Assembly (NCBI RefSeq): GCF_014204945.1
Contig: NZ_JACHMN010000003.1
Span: 2,232,001-2,296,000 of the forward strand
Direction: 5' to 3'
Origin: Allocatelliglobosispora scoriae
GTDB taxonomy: Bacteria; Actinomycetota; Actinomycetes; Mycobacteriales; Micromonosporaceae
Length of the DNA stretch: 64,000 nt
Position 1 is the first letter of the stretch. The number at the start of each line of letters is the position of its first letter. A program made the translations under genes and the position numbers. The notes under the pieces are model-generated. The model worked only from the letters and a program-made list of their open reading frames with translations. It made no database searches and had not been told where the DNA came from. Positions 60,770-64,000 of the stretch are shown here, one piece after another.

Positions 60770-61473
60770 CAGCTGACCGCTCGCAGGACGTAGCCCGCGC
60801 CGCGGACGGTGTGCAGCATCCGGGGTTCGCCGCCGGCCTCGAGTTTCGCGCGGAGGTAGCCGACGTAGACGTCGACGACGTTGCTGGTGGCGGCTGATCC
60901 GCCGCCCCAGACGGCCTGGAGGACCTGGTCGCGGGAGAGCACGTGCCGGGGGTGCCTCACGAAGTAGGCGAGCAGGTCGAACTCCAGGGCGGTGAGGGTG
61001 ATCTCCCGGCCGTTCCGGCGGACCTCGCGGGCGGCCGGGTCGATGGTGAGGTCGCCGATGGCGAGGCCGGGGGCGGTCGTCGCCGGTCTGCGCCGGAGGA
61101 GGGCGCGCACCCGGGCCTGGAGCTCCTCGAAGGCGAAGGGCTTGACGAGGTAGTCGTCGGCGCCCGCGTCGAGGCCCGCCACCCGGTCGGCGGTGGAGTC
61201 CCGCGCGGTCAGCATGAGGACCATGGGCGCGGTGTGGTCCCAGGCCAGGCCACGGAGGGCTTGGCAGACGGCGAGGCCGTCGAGGCCGGGCAGGCCCAGG
61301 TCGAGCACGACCACGTCGGGGGCGAATCTCGCGGCGTGGGCCAGCGCCGAGGGCCCGTCGTGGGTGACGGTGACGGCGAAGCCCGCGTACTCCAGGGCTC
61401 GGCGCACAGCGGCGGCGACGGCGCGGTCGTCCTCGACGACGAGCACGTGTGCGGCGGGCGGCTGCGCGGTCAC
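60769..61473 (-). CDS. OmpR/PhoB-family response regulator
   Basis: 234 residues. Receiver domain with acidic pocket EDD (14-16), phosphoacceptor Asp58 (VVLDLGLPG) and conserved Lys in YLVKPF; winged-helix DNA-binding domain from about 135 (LTALEFDLLAYFVRHPRHVLSRDQVL, VRGAGYVL). It is the first gene of an operon with its kinase and two membrane proteins, which are likely targets. Confidence 0.95.
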   Translation of the reverse strand: MTAQPPAAHVLVVEDDRAVAAAVRRALEYAGFAVTVTHDGPSALAHAARFAPDVVVLDLGLPGLDGLAVCQALRGLAWDHTAPMVLMLTARDSTADRVAGLDAGADDYLVKPFAFEELQARVRALLRRRPATTAPGLAIGDLTIDPAAREVRRNGREITLTALEFDLLAYFVRHPRHVLSRDQVLQAVWGGGSAATSNVVDVYVGYLRAKLEAGGEPRMLHTVRGAGYVLRAVS

Positions 61474-61516
61474 AGCGCTGAAGATAGACCGTGATTACCG
61501 CATGCGCGACAGCCGA

Positions 61517-61699
61517 TCAGCGCCGGCGCTCGGCCCGGCCGGTGCCCCGGTCCCGGCCGGTCGCGTCGCGTCCCGCCTTGTCGCGTCGCAGCGCCGCCCG
61601 CATGGCCAGGTAGAAGACGCCGTAGAGGGCGGCGAAGACCAGCACGATCAGGACCGCGAAGCCGGCCAGTAGCTCCCAGCCGCTGAGGTTCTCCAGCAT
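61517..61699 (-). CDS. Small single-pass membrane protein
   Basis: 60 residues. One hydrophobic helix (about 8-33, WELLAGFAVLIVLVFAALYGVFYLA) followed by a strongly basic cytoplasmic tail. Codon third positions look coding. It lies between the response regulator and the FMN-binding-type gene on the same strand, nine bases after the latter's stop. Function unknown. Confidence 0.6.
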   Translation of the reverse strand: MLENLSGWELLAGFAVLIVLVFAALYGVFYLAMRAALRRDKAGRDATGRDRGTGRAERRR

Positions 61700-61708
61700 G
61701 CGCGCCCC

Positions 61709-62101
61709 CTACCGCGAGCCGATGATCTTCTCGGCCTCGATGGTCAGGAGGACCCGGACCTGGTCGCGCCCCTCCCACCACGGGTACGCCGTCCCCAGGT
61801 AGCGCTGCGCCAGCTCCTCGATGTGCGCCGCCGCCCCCTCGGTGGCGACGTCGAGCACCCGCCCCCGGACCTCGAAGTAGCGGAACTGGTCGGCCGGGTC
61901 CGTGACGGTGAGCGCCACCCGGGGGTCGCGCCGGATGTTGCGGACCTTCTGGTGGCTCTCGACCGTGTTGATCAGGACGTGCTTGCCGTCCGTGTCGACC
62001 CAGGTCAGCGTGACCTGCGGCGAGCCGTCGGGCATGAGCGTGGCGAGGTAGCAGTTGCTGCGCTGCTGGAGCAGGTCGACGAGCCCATCGGGAAGATCCA
62101 T
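61709..62101 (-). CDS. PPOX-class (FMN/F420 split-barrel) protein
   Basis: 130 residues, split-barrel fold of the pyridoxamine 5'-phosphate-oxidase family: CYLATLMPDGSPQVTLTWVD, HVLINTVESHQKVRNIRRDPRVAL and FRYFEVRGRVLDV. In actinobacteria this size group often uses F420 for redox reactions; the cofactor cannot be decided from sequence. The ATG at 62101 starts directly at the family sequence. A family-2 hairpin lies just upstream. Confidence 0.85.
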   Translation of the reverse strand: MDLPDGLVDLLQQRSNCYLATLMPDGSPQVTLTWVDTDGKHVLINTVESHQKVRNIRRDPRVALTVTDPADQFRYFEVRGRVLDVATEGAAAHIEELAQRYLGTAYPWWEGRDQVRVLLTIEAEKIIGSR

Positions 62102-62142
62102 GCCGCTACGCTACCCGCGACCGCGGACCGCGGCGCGCTCCC

Positions 62143-62210
62143 CGTCCCGCTTTGCGGCAAAGTGTGCCCATGTCGCGCCGCGAGACCACGCTGTGCTGCA
62201 AAGCGGGACG
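62143..62210. repeat. Family-2 dispersed inverted repeat, diverged copy
   Basis: CGTCCCGCTTTGCGGCAAAG (from 62143) pairs imperfectly with CAAAGCGGGACG ending at 62210; the loop carries the family TCGCG word. It lies after the EF-hand stop and before the PPOX-class gene, both leftward. Confidence 0.75.
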
Positions 62211-62228
62211 GATGGCGGCGGGCTGGCG

Positions 62229-62759
62229 TCAGGCGTACGGGTTGCGGGGCTGGTCGCTGGTGTAGAAGACGACCGCCGAGTGCAGCGCCGCGTCGACGTG
62301 GATCGGGCCGCCCTGTGCCGGAACCAGGTGCCGTAGCTCCCCGGCGGCACCCTGCGGTGTGCAGCCCATCGCCCGCAGCATCCGGCTCCATTCGTCGGGG
62401 CTGACGCGGCCGTCCCCGTCGGTGTCGGCGATCGCGATGACGCTGCGCGCCCAGGGCCGGACGATGGCCGTGAAGCCGAGCGAGTTGTTGAGCATGCGGC
62501 GCGACGCCCCGGCGATGAACTCGGTGCGGCTGATCCCGCCGTTGTGGTCCTCGTCGGTCTCCTGGGCGAGTCCGATGAAGAGCCGGTGCGCCCCGTCCAG
62601 CAGGTCGGTGGCCTTGGGCGAGTGGGCTGGGACGGCGTAGGTGTCGAGGATGCTCCGCGCCATCGCGGCGACATCGGCGGAGATGATCAGACCGTCCCGG
62701 TCGTGGTCGAAGGTGCTGAATCGATCGGACATCTTGGCCTGGTAGTCGTTGAGGCCCAT
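62229..62759 (-). CDS. EF-hand calcium-binding protein
   Basis: 176 residues from ATG 62759 (GGGAG about seven bases upstream). Three canonical EF loops: Asp18-DHDRDG, Asp69-DEDHNGG and Asp112-DTDGDGR, each with acidic ligands at the expected positions; a fourth is degenerate near residues 45-60. The size and spacing match calerythrin-like bacterial EF-hand proteins of actinomycetes, thought to buffer or sense calcium. The frame is open upstream but that part is not family-like. Confidence 0.92.
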   Translation of the reverse strand: MGLNDYQAKMSDRFSTFDHDRDGLIISADVAAMARSILDTYAVPAHSPKATDLLDGAHRLFIGLAQETDEDHNGGISRTEFIAGASRRMLNNSLGFTAIVRPWARSVIAIADTDGDGRVSPDEWSRMLRAMGCTPQGAAGELRHLVPAQGGPIHVDAALHSAVVFYTSDQPRNPYA

Positions 62760-62905
62760 TGCATAACTCCCGGTGAATAGCCCGATACCGGCAAACTCTA
62801 CATTTGGGGTGACTCGCGCAGACTGAACATAGATGAACTTATATACTGGACATATACCGGGGCCTGGCGCAATGGGAGGAGCAAGCCAACCCGAGGAGGC
62901 TGAAA

Positions 62906-64000
62906 TGTCATCCACCAGAGCACCCCTGCTGGCCGTACTGGCCGTGGGCGCCACCATCATGACCGGGCTGCCCGCCGCAGCCGCTCCGGCGGCCCCGGCA
63001 CCCGTCGAGGCATCGGCGGTACGGACCGCGTCCGGCGGCTACGACATCGTCGTCAACGGCGTCACGCTCGCGGGCGTCGGCGTCAGCGACCCCGCCTACA
63101 CCGTCTCGGTCACCCCGCACCCCGGCGGGCGCCGAGCCGCCGTCATCACCGACTTCGACGGCACCTCGGGTGCTGAGCTGCGCCTGGTCGGCCTCGACCT
63201 CGCCGCACCGAGGACCCTCCACACCGGACGGATCACCTCCGCGGCGTGGTCCGCCTCCGGGAGCCTCGCCCACGTCGCCGACGGGGTGCTGCGCGTGCAG
63301 GGGACCGCCACCGCGATCCGGCTGCCCGGAGTGACACCCCGGCTGCTCGGGTGGGCGGGGGAGCGTGCCCTCTACGCCGAAACCCACCCCGGTGCCGCGA
63401 ACGAGTCCGGCTACGTCCCCAGCGCCGTCCGGGTCGACCTCGCCACCGGCGCGATCACCACCGTGCTCGCCAGCGACCCGGCCCGGTCGATCGTCTACCG
63501 GGACCTGCGGCTCGTCACCGTCGACGGGGTCCAGCGGCTCAGCTACGTGCTGGCGCAGCACGTGCACCCGTGCGGCGGCGCGGTCACGGCGATCGGCCTC
63601 GCCGACCTCACCGGCACGCAGGTGCTCGCCGTCGGGGCGACCGGCGACTCCTACCGGTCGGCGGTCTTCAGCCCCGACGGGCGCAGTGTCGCCGCCGAGC
63701 GGCAGGCCTGCGTCACGCCCGCCGAGAAGGCGTCCGGCCCGGAGACGGCGCTGGCGAGGGTGGGCGGCGTCAACGGCGTACACATCATCGATGTCTCGTC
63801 CGGCGCGAGCCGGCGGGTGGTCGCGGGGCTCGCGGTCAACTTCCCGCTGGCCGGGTGGAGCGGGACCAGCGTGCGGCTCGCGTCGACCCGCTTCGGCGAC
63901 CGGCGCGTCGACGCCTCGGCCGCGACCCCGGCGGACGCGGCGGCACTCGACGCCGCGGTCGCCCCGCGGGCCTCCACCCAGGCGCGGATCAACCCGAACA
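62906..64000 (+). CDS. Secreted beta-propeller-like protein, 3' end outside window
   Basis: 365 residues to the right edge, no stop reached. GAGGAGG lies five bases before the ATG at 62906. Signal peptide at 1-27 (LLAVLAVGATIMTGLPAAAAP). The rest has repeated strands such as VFSPDGRSVAAERQ and AAWSASGSLAHVADG, typical of TolB/WD-like propellers. Two cysteines (HPCGG, QACVTP) may pair. Divergent from the EF-hand gene with an AT-rich promoter region (62775-62850). Function unknown. Confidence 0.82.

Overview
The window is about 64 kb of very GC-rich DNA from an actinomycete. RbpA, a separate Lnt plus polyprenol-phosphate-mannose synthase pair, FxsA, strongly C/G-ending codons and many GTG/TTG starts all point to Actinomycetota. 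A Micromonosporaceae-type soil actinomycete is my inference, not proven. No tRNA, rRNA, CRISPR or transposase was seen.

Left edge (1-11953): a secondary-metabolite locus. A leftward operon encodes an FkbH-type protein fused to a carrier domain, a GT1 glycosyltransferase, and a large NRPS (C-A-T-C-A-T-TE) whose C-terminus continues as an MFS exporter and leaves the window. The adenylation codes look like Gly then Asp/Asn, and the thioesterase has Cys where Ser is usual. A VOC protein is transcribed divergently from overlapping promoters next to a 14-bp palindrome.

12-24 kb: cell-surface and secreted functions. These are a glycoside-hydrolase-like protein with seven FN3 repeats, two tandem ferritin-like proteins, small secreted proteins, a membrane-spanning ECF-sigma-like protein, a class V aminotransferase, an MHYT sensor and a 5'-3' exonuclease. 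24.8-31.5 kb: a MarR/membrane pair, then a leftward Ser/Thr kinase, VWA/solute-binding protein and Hsp70-beta-propeller set that looks like one functional unit. 31.7-43.6 kb: ordinary housekeeping and metabolism (acyl-CoA and alcohol dehydrogenases, Lrp, ABC-F, SmpB, AlkZ-like glycosylase, RlpA-like protein and others).

43.7-52 kb: a lysine aminomutase catabolic locus. kamA faces away from kdd, amidohydrolase, kamD, kamE, kal and a GlmL/KamB-type reactivase gene, most overlapping by 4 bp. The route would run L-lysine, beta-lysine, 3,5-diaminohexanoate, 5-amino-3-oxohexanoate, then 3-aminobutyryl-CoA to crotonyl-CoA. The Kce cleavage enzyme and the KamC partner are not in the window. 52-57 kb holds lnt, the mannosyltransferase, fxsA, rbpA and a peptide transporter. 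57.6-62.8 kb holds a two-component system with membrane partners, an FMN-split-barrel protein and an EF-hand protein. A secreted protein runs off the right edge.

Several families of dispersed palindromic repeats cut across these regions. One (core CAACTCTT-S-AAGAGTTG) lies between genes and also, in frame, inside the NRPS adenylation domain and the KamB-like gene. A different perfect hairpin sits in frame inside lnt.
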